DNA of 64,000 bases, taken from contig NC_134571.1 of assembly GCF_050947875.1 (NCBI RefSeq), forward strand, positions 224,760,024-224,824,023, written 5' to 3'. The DNA is from Dermacentor variabilis. Lineage: Eukaryota > Arthropoda > Arachnida > Ixodida > Ixodidae. Position 1 is the first letter of the stretch, and each line of letters opens with the position of its first letter. The position numbers were made by a program, and so were the translations under genes. Shown here in pieces: positions 10,481 through 22,149 of this stretch. The notes under the pieces were generated by a model that was not told where the DNA came from, did not search any database, and worked only from the letters and a program-made list of their open reading frames with translations.

Positions 10481-12479
10481 ATGGCAACTTCTGGACCAGG
10501 AGACTTTGATGATGGTGAGCCAAGCAAAAAGAAAGCGAAAGCGTACGACCAAAAATATTTGACCAAATGGGAAGCGGATCCGAAGTACAGAGGGTGGTTG
10601 TCAGCCAGTAAAGGAGGGCCCTTGTACTTTTCCTGCAAAGCATGCAGATCTGATTGTAAAGGTGGAAAATCAGAAATCGACCGCCACCTTGCAAGCTCCA
10701 AGCACAAGAAAAGCGCTGCAAGCTTGCAATGGACCCGCACGCTGACATCCATGCCTTCAATAAGTGGGCAAACTCAAGTAGACAAATCGGTCAAAGAAGC
10801 TGAAATCAGACTTGCCGCGTTTGTCACGGAACACAATCTACCTTTTAATGCCATGGGGCATTTAGTTGATGTTGTCAAGGCGTCGTGTGACGACTCGCAG
10901 ATTGCAAAGAACTTAAGTTGCCGCCGGACAAAGTGTGCTGCAATCATAAAGAATGTGCTTGGAGAGGAGAGTCGTGAAGAGCTCTGTGAGCTTTTGCGCA
11001 CACAGAAGTTCTCCCTTCTGGTGGACGAATCCACTGACAAGGCTACGGTGAAGCATCTGTCACTTGTCGCCCGAGTAATGAACGCCGACGGCGGCATAAT
11101 GGATGCTTTTTTGGACTTAGTACCAGTCAGTGATGCGACTGCCAGCTCTCTCTACACTAGTTTAAAGGTGGTGTTCAGTGCTGCGGAAATTCCGTACGAC
11201 AAAAATTTGATTGGTTTTGTGGCCGACGGAGCGAACGTAATGATGGGTGCACATCATTCCGTCGCGTCGCTGCTACAAGCAGAAATTCCAGGCCTCTTCA
11301 TTATGAAGTGCGTTTGCCATTCGTTCCATCTGTGCGCCTCGTATGCGTGTAAAACACTTCCAAGAGGAGTTGAAGATCTGGCACGCGATGTTTTCAATTA
11401 CTTTTTGTCGCCGAAGCAGACATCTGCCTTCCAAGAATTCCAGAAGCTGGCAGAGGTGAAACCGCACAAGCTCTTGCACCCAAGCCAAACAAGGTGGCTG
11501 ACTCTCCAAGTTGTTGTGACACGCTTGCTTGAGCAGATGCCTGTCCTGATATTGTTTTTCAAAAAAGCAGCCACTGACGACCGCCTGCTTGCTGCAGAAG
11601 CCATTCTGGAAAAACTGACTGACCCGTCAACGAAACTCTACCTCGAGTTTCTTGAGTACGTCCTGCCTTTTTTCACTAACTTAAATAAGGAAATGCAGTC
11701 GGAAGAAACCAGAATTCACTTGCTCCATGAAGAGGTTTCGGCCATGCTGAAATGCATACTGGAATGCTACATCAAGCGAGACTACCTGGAGGCCACGCCG
11801 TTGTCCGATGTGCGGTACAAAGACCCAGCCAAGTTCCTGCCATTGGAAGAAATTTACCTCGGAGCAAAGCCAACTGCCGCACTAGCCGGTAACACGCACG
11901 GCTTAAACAATAATCAGGTTCACAACTTTCGGCTGCGGTGTTTAGACTTTTTTATTGAAGCAGCTCACCAGATCTACCTGCGGTTCCCCCTAAAAAGTGA
12001 ACAGATGAAAAACCTTCGAGTCATAGACCCGAAAGTTGTCCTGGGAAAGACAGTACCATCAATCGCGTCGCTTGCGGTTTCCTTTCCCCTGATCGTGAAA
12101 GAAAATGAAGTACGTGAACGAACTGGACAGGGAATGGCGACTTCTTCCCAACATGGAGCTGAGCGACCACGTTGGCTTGACTGCGAGCCAGTTCTGGCAC
12201 AAAGTGTCTCAAATGAAAAAAGGAGAAGGATCACAAGAGTACCCCCTGCTGTCAAGTTTTATGAAGAACCTTTTGTGCCTACCACACTCCAGCGCTGCTG
12301 TCGAACGCGTATTTTCGCAAGTCAACCTGCTGAAAACAAAGCAAAGAAACAGATTGTCGACAGACGCGTTGTGCGGTTTGCTGCACGCAAAAAGAACATT
12401 GGTGGACAGCTGCTGTTACAGCTTCAAGATCACTCCTTCTCATTTGAAGAGGATGAACAAAGATATGTACGATGATTAA
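10481..12479 (+). pseudogene. hAT transposase with BED-type zinc finger, one frameshift
   Basis: It would cut and rejoin the element's own ends. I chose the ATG at 10481 because the lysine-rich N-terminus and zinc finger follow directly; the open frame extends further upstream only into repeat sequence. A BED/TTF-like finger uses Cys52, Cys55, His69 and His75. hAT core motifs follow: LLVDESTDK (first acidic residue), FVADGANVMMG (second), CVCHSFHLC and SQTRWLTL. The C-terminal hAT dimerisation block reads LPHSSAAVERVFSQVN and carries the last catalytic Glu. That block is in the next frame. The shift lies in an A-rich stretch near 12088-12104, where one base is gained or lost. Otherwise the roughly 666-residue reading is uninterrupted, similar to ZBED/ZNF862-type transposases. 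An assembly error at the homopolymer would explain the break equally well. Confidence 0.9.
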
Positions 12480-13515
12480 GAGTTTAAGATTGTGTGCGCG
12501 TCTTAATTCCTTGTTTGTTGCCATATAATAATTCTAAAGTTTTAAGAAACCTATCTTAACGCGTCAACATCGACACTGCACGCGCGTTTACGTTATCTTT
12601 GCATACAGTATCATTTGCGTCGTACGTGTTTTTATGTTATTGAAGGAAGTGCTACTGTGCAGCGATTTTTTTTTAAAGAAAAGCATTTTCCACGTATGCT
12701 AGACCACTTCGTTGCAACGTGCTGCGCAACCAGAACAACATATATATTCTCAGTTTTAAGGAACCATTTTCTGATTTTGTAATTACCAACTCTACATCTT
12801 AAGCACTGCTCTATAACTAGCAAGATTACATATTTGGCGATGTCACTTTCTCGTGATGTCATTTCTTAATCGCTCCAACTACAGTTTGACAATCTTTGAT
12901 TGAGACTTTGATAAATAAAGAACTGTGCGGTGAGGTACGCCATTTCACCGCTTCTGAGTGTTCTATTTGAGGCGAGAAGGGGACTTTAACAAAGTCCAAC
13001 ATGTTCGTTTTTCTGTGCGCATCATAAAAAGACTGTTAATGTTGTCTGAATAAAATACCTTGATGTGATGACGGGGCTTCGCAGACAATGTCCAGCTCTT
13101 TCAACTTGGGACCATTCTTTTTTTAAAGGGCTGCATGGGTTCTTTGCGCGTGAAGATGAGCCTGCTGAAGGCGGTGCGGTGAAACGGGAGTCGTCTGCTC
13201 GAAGTTCACTTCAGATACAGAGGGAGTCAGCAGAGTGTCGTTGCTAACTCTCCCTCTATCTGATGGTGCCATCTGTCGACCCTCTATGCATGATAACTCT
13301 ACAAAAAAAAGTAAGAAAAAAGCTACAGATGCGGCTAATACACATTTATTTATCTCTGATAAAATGTATAACAAATGGAACAAAGAGTGAACTGCGCTGA
13401 GACTTTGTTAAAGCTGAAATTGCCACATTAACAAGTAAACAAAGAAAAGCTAAGGATTTTTTTTTAATCTAGGGATTTCTGGGGGTTCATTTTAGGGATA
13501 AAACGTTGACCTGAG
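12480..13515 (+). other. hAT right arm and probable transposase 3' UTR
   Basis: AATAAA signals occur at about 12913 and AATAAAA near 13048, suitable for transposase mRNA cleavage. Nothing else is coding. TAGGGAT-type subterminal repeats lie at about 13471 and 13495, just before the terminal inverted repeat. Confidence 0.5.
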
Positions 13516-13536
13516 TTGGCATCACTGGCCTCTCCT

Positions 13537-15985
13537 CAGTTTCCTTCCTCCATGGGGTAGGGCATCTTCTCAGTTTACTTCCTCCATGATGGAGGGGTTT
13601 TAGTTCGGGTTTTTCTCTCTCGTGCCTGCTCTTACTCGCGCCTACGCAAAATTGATTTCTCCCTCAAATGAACGTCTCGTGGCGGCGCTCTAGCGGTTCT
13701 CACTTTCTCGGGCCAGCTTTTCCGCTAGAGTTGTTCTATGCCTACACTATGGTGTTCGACAGGATGGCGGAGTAACGCCAAGAACGCCAACTACCGGCGT
13801 CACTGTAGCTTCACAAAGAGTGACGTCAGAACCTCTCAGATTTTTCTCCCTCCATGATACCACATTACAAGTTGTCGCGTCACCTGGGGGTTGAAAATAA
13901 ACTTACCAAACTGAGATATTGGATGTTTTTAACAAATAATTGTATATATTAGCAATGACAGGCAATGCAAAACACTGCGAATGCATAGAACAAATGTAAT
14001 ACAGTGAACGAACAGCTAGAGAAGCGCAGGCTTTGAAGTACTGGAATACTCAGGCATTGCTCAGGCTGAAACAACTGAAACGTTCAACGCTCGTTCAGCC
14101 CTAGCCAGCTGCCAGCACTCAAAAAGTTTGAAAGCGATACTATAGTCACCATAGCGATACTCAAGCGCGGTCGCGCCCTCTGGGTAGCATCATCGACAAG
14201 TCGAAGCCAAGTCTGCCAAGTCGACCAAGTTGTGCACGCATACGGAATAGCCGGACGAGCCACCGGGCGCTTAGGCTGCGCTTGCGTTGGTCAACGTTTA
14301 TCGTGACATAAACTGCACGGTGGACGATCGCCTTTCTACACCCAGTAACGGCCGTGAGAAGCCGAGTGGCTACTAAAGTGAACACCTGCTGGGAGTTGCC
14401 GCCGGAGACGACGTCAGGTACGTAGTTCTGTCGCGGGGCACCACGGTGGTGCCCCGCGTCACCACTGCTCGGCTCCGTGTTTTCTGCACTGTTCAGACAG
14501 GTTTGCGTCGCCGTCCAGGCGGCGGCGAAACGTCGCTGGCTGCGGTTGGTTTCACCCGAACAGCTGCAGATGGCCCACGCGACCATGTTTGCCTTGGCGA
14601 CGAGCACTGTACAGGGACGACCGACGACACAGCACACCACTCCCGGAGAGTGTGGGCATGCTCGTGTGCCGGGCTACTTGCACGCGAAATGCTTGGCAGG
14701 CGGTCGTTCTGCCATGGGGGCGCCGTGTGTTCACACGTTGCCAATCACTTGCAGTCAGTTTTTGTTATTTCCAGTTATTTCCATGTTATTTCCAGTAGTC
14801 TCAAGTGCGTGTCCACCACTCTCTGTGGGTAATGTGTGAAGGTATAGTGACTCCTGCTTCTTGCCAGCTTTATTGCACAAGATGGCTCTAGTTTATAGCA
14901 CCCAGCTGCTGATATAAACGTTCTGAAGAAAAGTTTTACAGCTGGGCATGCAAGCAATAGAACTAGGTTGCAGTTGGTGCAGCCTGAGCGAAATCTGTCC
15001 TGAACTGTTTGCTTACCTAGTGTTGTCATATTTGTGTAACGATATGGACAGTGACCACACCAATACTACAACTAAAAAATATGTTTTGGCTCCCTTACGG
15101 GAGCTTTGTTGACAATAGTGACAGGAGTTTGTAGACAACATAAATCCAATAAAAGTGGCGCAGTCAGCCTGCATAAGCAATCGGGAGGATGTTGTAAGCG
15201 CGATTCATTGTCGGCACTGTTATTAAATGGGTTATGATTCAAGATGAAAGCATGCCATTCGCTTGTACTTGGTGACAATGGCGATTCAATCGAGCAGTAC
15301 ATGAAACAATACAATGTTGCTACCAAAGTAGATGCATGCATTATCTCAGTCAATATAATGGCCAATGGTAGCAGCATTCCTTCCCCTTTTGACATTATAG
15401 CAATGTTGCTTAATCCGTGCCAATGTTATTAGTTTCACCTATGTAAATTTTTTATGCCTGTTGTTTTGCAGTTCTGCTTTAGCACTAGCGAAGTGCTGCC
15501 TGGTCCGAAGTCATTGCTTTGCCTGCCTACAATCTTCTTTTCATTTGGTATGCTCTATTTTTCTAACTTTCTTAGTGATGTCTAAATAATTTTTTTGTTC
15601 TTTAGGTATTCAGTTCATACTTCAAGCAGTAGTGTAGTGTTAACAAGACAGACACAACGAAGGTGGCCGGATGAACGCTACACTTTCAACTGGTGTATTT
15701 CCGGTAGCAAGAAAGCAATATAGGTGCACGAGCAAGCGTCATGTGCAAACCTAACGGTAGTGAATTTTTAATTACACATGTATTATTACATTTTATTATC
15801 AACGAAATTAATCTGCAGAAGACAGCGAGATGGACATGTCACTCATACAAGCAGCGCTGGGTATGTGATATACTTCGCGCCATTCACGTGCAGTTGTGTT
15901 CTTGGTCCTACCCATTAAATTTATTTAATCTAGCCATTGTTCAAACTTACATTCGCTACAGTGTGCAGATAAATGCGCTGGAGTC
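13537..15985. other. Unassigned region right of the hAT element
   Basis: No protein domain was recognised. An imperfect tandem duplication of CTCAGTTTMCTTCCTCCATG lies at 13535-13595. About 14160-14740 is GC-rich with overlapping open frames on both strands, none of known family. It contains a hairpin at 14432-14458 with 11-bp perfect arms (CGCGGGGCACC) around ACGGT. At about 15630-15720 the minus strand carries a CAGTTGAAAGTG stretch resembling Penelope-type 3' ends, too short to call. Confidence 0.4.
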
Positions 15986-16733
15986 GGGCGACGGCAGCAG
16001 CTCGCACAGGCGCAGACGCTCGAGGAGCGGAGTCTTGAACTGCGTCGTCTGCTACGGCAGTGTGCACTGGTGACAATGTCGGGAAACGTGCTACTGTCAA
16101 GGGCAGCATGTGGATTTTATTGTTACTGCGGGAACTGAACCGATAGTCTTTACTAATCAATGTGCGACGCCAACCTCTGAGTCTTCATTAGCGATAATGG
16201 GGTTCTACAAAGTTATTTTGACAGCATGCTTCGTTTGTTCTTTCAAAAGGCTGGGGTACCGAGTGCGTGCACATATATTTCTTCACTGTGTGTGCTACCA
16301 TAATACGCAGCGACTAGAAAGAGACACCAAAATGTGTGCTTATCATGCTCGGTATTTGACGTGAAAGGAAAAGAAAGCACTCAACAGTAATAGCTATGTG
16401 GGTCAAACACGATGAAACGAACGGTCAAGAATAAAGGAATGCTTAAAGTTAAGACAATGAGCTAGAACTGCTTCTTCTGGACCGACAATAATTAATTACA
16501 CCAGACAGGCCCTGCTCGCTGGCAGAGAAGTGCACGCGTCATGCTCTGAACTTCACTTTATATAGTATATAGTATATATAATATGATATACTTAATATAC
16601 AGGGTGTGTCCTGTCTTCTTCCTTGTGATCATCTACAAAGCACATCCAATCTTTCCAAAAACTTAATATCTTGTCATGTCCACAGTGGCAGCGATGACAG
16701 CGCTCATACTGTAGGGCAGTGAGGTCTGGGGGG
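15985..16733 (-). pseudogene. Tc1-like element fragment, inverted copy
   Basis: Read on the minus strand this matches the 3' end of the Tc1-like copy at 18445-19060 over about 640 bp. It includes the transposase C-terminal peptide LTALQYERCHRCHCGHDK (LTALQNERYHRCHWGRDE in the other copy). An AT-rich insertion at about 16557-16665 with TATATAGTATATAG repeats interrupts it. Similarity stops near 16733, so the N-terminal part is absent. Confidence 0.7.
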
Positions 16734-17190
16734 GGGGGGGGGTAGTCCGTAAGAGTCCACCTAGTGGACTGCCCATGTCGACTGCTGCTGATTGGCCATG
16801 GCCGCTCCTCTCCTCCTCTCTCGTACAGCTGCATCCAGTTAAGAGTGGCCGAAATGGACAATCCACTAGGTGGACTCTCACAGAATACCACCTGAAGTGA
16901 TTCGGTACTTGACCATCGTCAGCACGCCCTACTCGCTGACGATGGTGGACTCGGCGGTGATTTGGCCCTCTTTGAACTGCTTAAGATAAAAAGCAAAGGA
17001 CCTTAAAAAGCCAACATGCAATGTCATCTCATTTCTTCAGTCATTCGTGACAGAAGAATGGCACGACTCTCTGCAGATACAGGCAGCTTTACAGGATTCA
17101 AGATTGATCTGAATAAAGCTGGTGCTCGGCTGTCTTACTTACCTCGTTCCAGCTTTTCCATGGGACCAGAACAGTGCTAAATCGTTTGCC
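16734..17190. other. Spacer between inverted Tc1-like copies, with two hairpins
   Basis: An inverted repeat has arms at about 16752-16776 and 16852-16878 built on GAGTCCACCTAGTGGA. A second hairpin at 16912-16946 has 12-bp perfect arms, ACCATCGTCAGC and GCTGACGATGGT. A poly-G tract lies near 16728-16742. No gene is seen. Confidence 0.6.
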
Positions 17191-17194
17191 TTGT

Positions 17195-18515
17195 TCACAT
17201 GGCCTGTCTGCTGGAGAAACAACTGAAGATTATTGAACTGTTTTAGGAACTATACTAAAGAAAACATAGCAGAGATGACAAGACGGTCGCTTAAAACTGA
17301 ATAGGATACTGCAAGCCTCCAATAAAGAAGGATCCATCAAGGATGCCCCTCACAGATGCCCGCCAAGGGCCACAACGGATGAGGAGGATTTATCCATTGT
17401 TGCGGCTGCTGTAGATGCCCCACGCGCCTCGCTTTGGGAGCTATGACAATGCGTGAAGCTGAGGGCTATGAGGTCTACCATAAGGCCGCGGCTTAATGGG
17501 TCCACCCTACGGAGCAGATCAGCCACCCAAAAGCCTTTACTTAGTGCCACAAATGGAGCAAAGCGGCTCGGTTTTGCCCAAGAACATGAAGGGTGGACTA
17601 CGGAACAATGGAAAAACATTGTATTCAGTGATGAATCCACGTTTACGACCACTGACGTCTAGTGAGAACGAATTTACCTCGCATGTGGGTTCAGCCTGAT
17701 TTGCTTTGGGGAGATGAATAATTGTCTGAAAACATTTCTCCACTTAAGAAAACAATGCAACTATATTGGGCTAGCAGATTGGCTTAATAAAGTGGCCAAG
17801 TGCACCATGATGAGAACTTATTGCAGTGAGTATTGCAGTTTCACCATCGAGCTTGACACTGTGCGTGCGCTTGTGATTCGAGCCACTCGCATTTTATGCT
17901 GTGAACATAAACTTAAGTGAGGTTTGCCCAGATTCTTAGACAAGTTGATTACCTAATGTAAAATGTCTGTACTCAATATATGCTTTCTTTCTTTGCCCCA
18001 GTTACATGCTGCAGTACCTGCAACGGGTCGCAGCGAGCGGGCGCACTAGTGTGAGCGTGTTGGCTTGCATTACCAAAGATGGTCTTGGCCCACTGATACG
18101 CCCTGAATTCAAGTTCACTGCTGAAAGGTACGGGGCAATCATAGATGATGTACTGATTTCATACGTTCTTAACGGCCTGTTCCCAGAAGGGGACTATATA
18201 TTCGTTCACAATAGATCACCATGCCATACTGCTTGTGTTGTGCAAGAACTGCTCGAAGAGCGCGGTGCCACTCTCCTGGAGTGGCCGTCCCAATTTCTGG
18301 ACCTCAACATGATTGAAAATCTCTGGGGCTTATTGAAAGTATCGCTAGTGTGCCATCCTCGGCATGGGTTGTCCGAGGATATGCTGCGGTTCACCATCGT
18401 TGATGAGTAGGGCAAGCTGCGAATGAACACATCGTTGACCGAGTCACTTTACACCTCACTGCCCTCCAGAATGAGCGCTATCATCGCTGCCACTGGGGAC
18501 GTGACGAGATACTAA
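17195..18515 (+). pseudogene. Tc1/mariner transposase, multiply broken
   Basis: This family cuts and pastes DNA at TA sites with a DD34E triad. Pieces lie in order but in different frames. The helix-turn-helix region is near 17205-17330. RATTDEED and IVAAAVDAPR lie at about 17369-17430. EHEGWTTEQWKNIVFSDEST holds the first catalytic Asp. After a foreign stretch of about 345 bp (17660-18003) come MLQYLQRVAASGRTSV, FVHNRSPCHTA and DLNMIENLWG with the final Glu. In the second motif the catalytic Asp is replaced by Asn, so the protein would be inactive even without the frameshifts. The foreign stretch ends in a pyrimidine tract and CCCCAG, like a 3' splice site, but is most simply an insertion. 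Confidence 0.85.
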
Positions 18516-19119
18516 GTTCGGAGCATGATGCCTGCATTTCCCAGCCGGCGGGCAGGACCTGTCTGGTGTAATTAACTATTGTTGGTCAGGAAGAATCACT
18601 TCCAGCTGATTGCCTTAACCTAAAGCATTCCTTTATTCATGTCTGTTTGTTTCATCGTGTTTGACCCGCACGGCTATTGTTGAGTGCTTTGTTTTCCTTT
18701 CCCGGAAAATAAAGACCGAACATGCTAAGCGCACATTTTGGTGCCTCTTTCTTGTCGCCGCGTCTTACAGTAGCAGTGAAGAAATACACGTGCATGCACT
18801 CAGTGCGCCTGCCTTTTGGAAGAACAATTGCAGCATACTGCCAAAAGACGTTTGTAGAACCCCATTATCGCCAATGAAGACCCTGAGGTTGGCATCGTGC
18901 AATGCTTAGTAAAGAATATCAGCTGAGTTCCCGCAGTAATGATGAAATCAGCGCATTGCCCATGACAGTAGCATGCTTCTAGACAGTGCGGGCAGCGTGC
19001 ACTGCCTTAGCAGACAACGCGGTTCAACGCCGTTCCTCGAGCACTTGCCGCATCGCGATGCACTGTGCTGGGAGTTTTCCCCTAAGTGTAAAACAGCCTG
19101 TGCATTCATTCTCATACCG

Positions 19120-19326
19120 CCGTTGCTATGTTGTCGTGTTCGTTCTATTGTCATCAATCCAGCTTTGTCATCTGATTCTCGTTATACCTTCGTCATAATG
19201 CAGTTGTCAGGCTATTGTCATCATACACTCGTCATCACATTGTTGTCATGCTGTCGTCATCACACTGTCATTTTGCCATCAGCATCATTTCAGAATTGTC
19301 ATCCCATTGTCGTCATGTTGTCGTCG
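19120..19326 (+). repeat. TTGTCATCA-type minisatellite, target of a LINE insertion
   Basis: Imperfect units around TTGTCATCAYACT recur from about 19135 to 19326. The same simple sequence resumes at about 26482-26530, on the other side of the LINE that inserted into it. Confidence 0.65.
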
Positions 19327-19499
19327 TCATGCCGCCTTCGTCCCTGCAGGGACGTCTGCATCAGGGGGATTTGGTGACTTGCGACACCACGTACCTGAGC
19401 ACATGAGGTTTGGACCCTCCCGAGTGTAGCTGTGCACAGCTTAGCCGTGTCTGGGAAAAGGGGCATTCTGGTCTTTGAGCCTACCATTCGGACCTTTAA

Positions 19500-20255
19500 A
19501 GAGACTGAAAACCAATTTTCATGGTACCTATTTCTTTAAAGCAATGGAAAGCTTATTGGTCCAATCACGAAGTGGTAAGGCGGAAAAGGCTGTGGAACAT
19601 TTATCAGAATTTTTCAATCTGCAGTGAGGATGTAGTCAATAACTGGAAGCATGCTGGAAATGGTGATAGGTGAGTGCAATAGCGATTATATGCCAGCATT
19701 AGTGGGAGACAGACGACAAGTGCGGCCATAACTGTGAGAATGTATTGTTTATCAAGTCGATGTTCCTGCGATGCATGTTTTCCGAAGTGTTGAAGTATTT
19801 CTGCAATAACAGCTACTTGTTTTTGTGGTTCTTGTGGTTGATCTGCTTTGGTATTTAACCAGTTAAAACAAAACCAATAGGATCGAAAACGAAACGACAC
19901 TTTTACGTGTGATACGCAGTTCAGCGTGTTGCCATAGCCATGCGTGTGCTTTTTATTTCCAAAGTGTAGAATTAAGTGCAAGGGTCTAATTATAAAGTAA
20001 CTGTAATTTTAAGCAATAAAAGTGTTCTACTAAATAAGTGCAGACTCGCATAGAGTAATCTCATAGACTACATCCGAAGTACTGGGATTTCACCACCAGG
20101 TTTCGCCACTTACTGGTTTTTGAGACTTTCTTTGTCAATTGAAAATTATAATTCCTTCTTACTGTGAACAGCATGCTGGATTCTATCACTGTAAATCCTG
20201 GTCATTTCATTTCCAGCAATATCTTACAACACATTCTCGCCAGTTGTCAGTCCCT
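19500..20255. mobile_element. TTAA-flanked nonautonomous element (piggyBac-type ends)
   Basis: It sits in the 5' UTR of LINE copy A, splitting 'GGACC..TTTAA' from 'GACCCC'. The flanks are TTAA (19496-19499 and 20256-20259). The ends are AGAGACTGAAAACC on the left and AGGGACTGACAACT read inward from the right. No transposase remnant. Confidence 0.75.
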
Positions 20256-20589
20256 TTAAGACCCCTTGGCAGAGGCAATACCTCTTTGGCTTCTGCTTCG
20301 CACAGACGGCTCCTCCAGACTGACCCACTTGGAGGAAATCGGCAGTCACCTTTTCCTGTCCTCCTCCTCAATCTTTGGTTTTCTGTTTTCTCTTCCATTT
20401 ACTTCCTACATTTCTGGTGGCAAAGATTAACCTGGTGTGCTGTGGCCTACCTTGGTTATAACATGTGTGGTTATAGTAAAAATGTACAGGTTTCATGGCA
20501 GAGCTTGCTTCACCATTACCTCTGCCCTGTTGCCTCGTTGGGCTCGATGGTGAGTGACTGGCATTCATACCGAATACACAATACATTCC

Positions 20590-22110
20590 ATGGGACCCTC
20601 CAACCCCTTCTCACCTAATCATCCCCAGAAATGGGGATGCGCAGATGCAACGTTTCAATTATTCTTGAAGAAAGATACATTCTCGAAATATCACATGATT
20701 CTTTGTGAGAACGCCCCAGAAGAAAGCGAGAAGCATTTAATCCTTCTTGGTATCAAAATGTCTCATGGGGACCATTGGAAGTGTCTACAAAGCCACCAAG
20801 ATGGCAAGAAGGGGGCCTGCTGGTCGAAGTACAAGACAAGACTTGGTACAAGAAACTGACACACCTTGTGGCATTTGGAGACAAATGCATATCTGTCGGT
20901 GCACACCAAACAATGAACACTGTAAAAGGCGTGGTTTCAGACGACAACCTCATGGATCTAACAGAAGTAGAACTCTTGAATAGATGAAAAGAAAGATGTT
21001 CTACATGTACAACGTACCAAATCAGTTGTGATACCAAAGAGCTACCAACCAAACATGTGATACCTTTGGCTCTAGCACAATCCCGGACGCAATAGAAACA
21101 GGTTACCTCGAACTGCAAAGCAAACTCAACTCAAACTGAAGCACAAAGAGTGATGGAACGAAGAATGTTAGGTGGAACATTAAGACAGAAAGATAGCGGT
21201 GTGGACCAGAAAGCAAACAGGGATAGCCGATATTCTAATTGACACTAAGAGAAAGAAATGGAGCTGGGCAGGTCATGTAATGCGCAGGTTAGATAACCAG
21301 TGGACCATTAGGGTTACAGAATAGGTGCCAAGAGAAGGGAAGCGATGTTGAGGACAGCAGAAGACTAGGTGGGGTGATGAAATTAAGAAATTTGCAGGCG
21401 CTAGCTGGAATCGGTTGGTGCAGGACAGAGGTAATTGGAGATCGCAGGGAGAGGCCTTCATCCTGCAGTGTGCATAAAAGATAGGCTGATGGTGATGATG
21501 ATGATGATGATGACCTCAAACTGCACGTAAGACTTTATATTCCAAACCCACAATGTTGTTTCAAGTGGCAGAGCTTTGGACATGCTCTCAAAACTGCCCA
21601 CTGCAAAGTGCGGCACAAAAGATCACTCAGCTGATGAATGCAGTGCTGAAGCCCATTGCGCTAACTGTGATGGTAGCCAGCCTGCATATTCCTGATCTTG
21701 TGCAGCCTGGAAGAATTAAAAAAAATATTGCCATTAAACTGAAAGAGAACATCAGTTTCCTAGAAGCATGACAGCGTTTTTCACCTTGATTATTTTTATT
21801 TATTCATCACTCATCATTAGTACAGGAGGAGGTCCCGGAGTTACAAAAACTGTTAGGAGGACCTCCTATTAGTAATTTAACAATATAGTAATTAACATCT
21901 TTCGCCAATGTGGTGTAACGGGGCAGCACCACAATGGTGCCCGACGGCCGTCCAAGTCACGCGCAGCATGCTGAGGCGATCACCACCCACCCCCACAGTG
22001 AGAGCAGCTGAGGCTGCCCTGCCTTCTGTGAAATCAGTCACATCAAAGGCCTCTACTAACGCTGGCAGCAGCCCTTGCAGCTCAGAGGCTAAGGAAGATC
22101 CATCAATTTT
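20590..22110 (+). pseudogene. L1A copy A gag (ORF1) remnant
   Basis: This is the RNA-binding gag-like protein of the LINE. The fragments align in order with the gag of the copy at 58961-64000: FSKYHMILCENAPEESE, GDKCISVGAHQTMNTVKGVV, LRLYIPNP-like text after the RTE insertion, then a knuckle region and the Ser/Pro-rich tail. Several stops and frameshifts are present, and the RTE piece (21139-21514) splits the coding sequence. A further ~120-bp AT-rich insertion with a GGAGGTCC/GGACCTCC hairpin lies at about 21785-21900. Confidence 0.7.
21139..21514 (+). mobile_element. RTE fragment, 3' end only
   Basis: It matches the last 370 bp of the RTE at 3724-5514, including the KKWSWAGHVMRR-type segment and the (GATGAT)n tail. 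It is flanked by CTCAAACTG (21130-21138 and 21515-21523). One in-frame TAG and a frameshift make it non-functional. Confidence 0.85.
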
Positions 22111-22149
22111 CGGACTAGTGAGGCCATTACGATTTCAGGGAAGGCAGAT

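Larger units (their letters stand above)
359..13528 (+). mobile_element. hAT DNA transposon, 13.2 kb, both ends present
   Basis: The ends are CAGTGATGCCAAC (359-371) and its exact reverse complement GTTGGCATCACTG (13516-13528). They are flanked by identical 8-bp duplications GCCTCTCC (351-358 and 13529-13536). An 8-bp duplication and CA-starting short inverted repeats are the hAT signature. The motif TAGGGAT recurs just inside both ends (about 373-455 and 13461-13502) and may be the subterminal transposase-binding repeat; that is inference. The transposase lies in the right third, so the left arm before it is about 10 kb, far longer than in most hAT elements. That arm carries repeat arrays plus nested RTE, SINE and MITE insertions. 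Confidence 0.9.
15985..19060. repeat. Long inverted repeat formed by two Tc1-like ends
   Basis: Arms of about 640 bp (15985-16733, counting its insertion) and 615 bp (18445-19060) are inverted copies. Shared words include GATAATGGGGTTCTACAAA, ACTGCGGGAACT, GTTAATTACACCAGACAGG and GGTCAAACACGATGAAAC. Similarity fades near 15985 and 19060, so the true outer ends are uncertain. It may be one element with unusually long inverted repeats or two head-to-head insertions. Confidence 0.75.

Noticed and set aside
14161..14640. 159-codon open frame on the minus strand in a GC-rich block
   Set aside because: GC-rich DNA lengthens open frames on all strands here, and several overlapping frames of similar length exist. 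No domain was recognised.
17660..18003. Intron inside the Tc1-like transposase
   Set aside because: There is a good 3' splice-like end (CCCCAG) but no convincing donor, and the flanking frames are already broken. An insertion is simpler.
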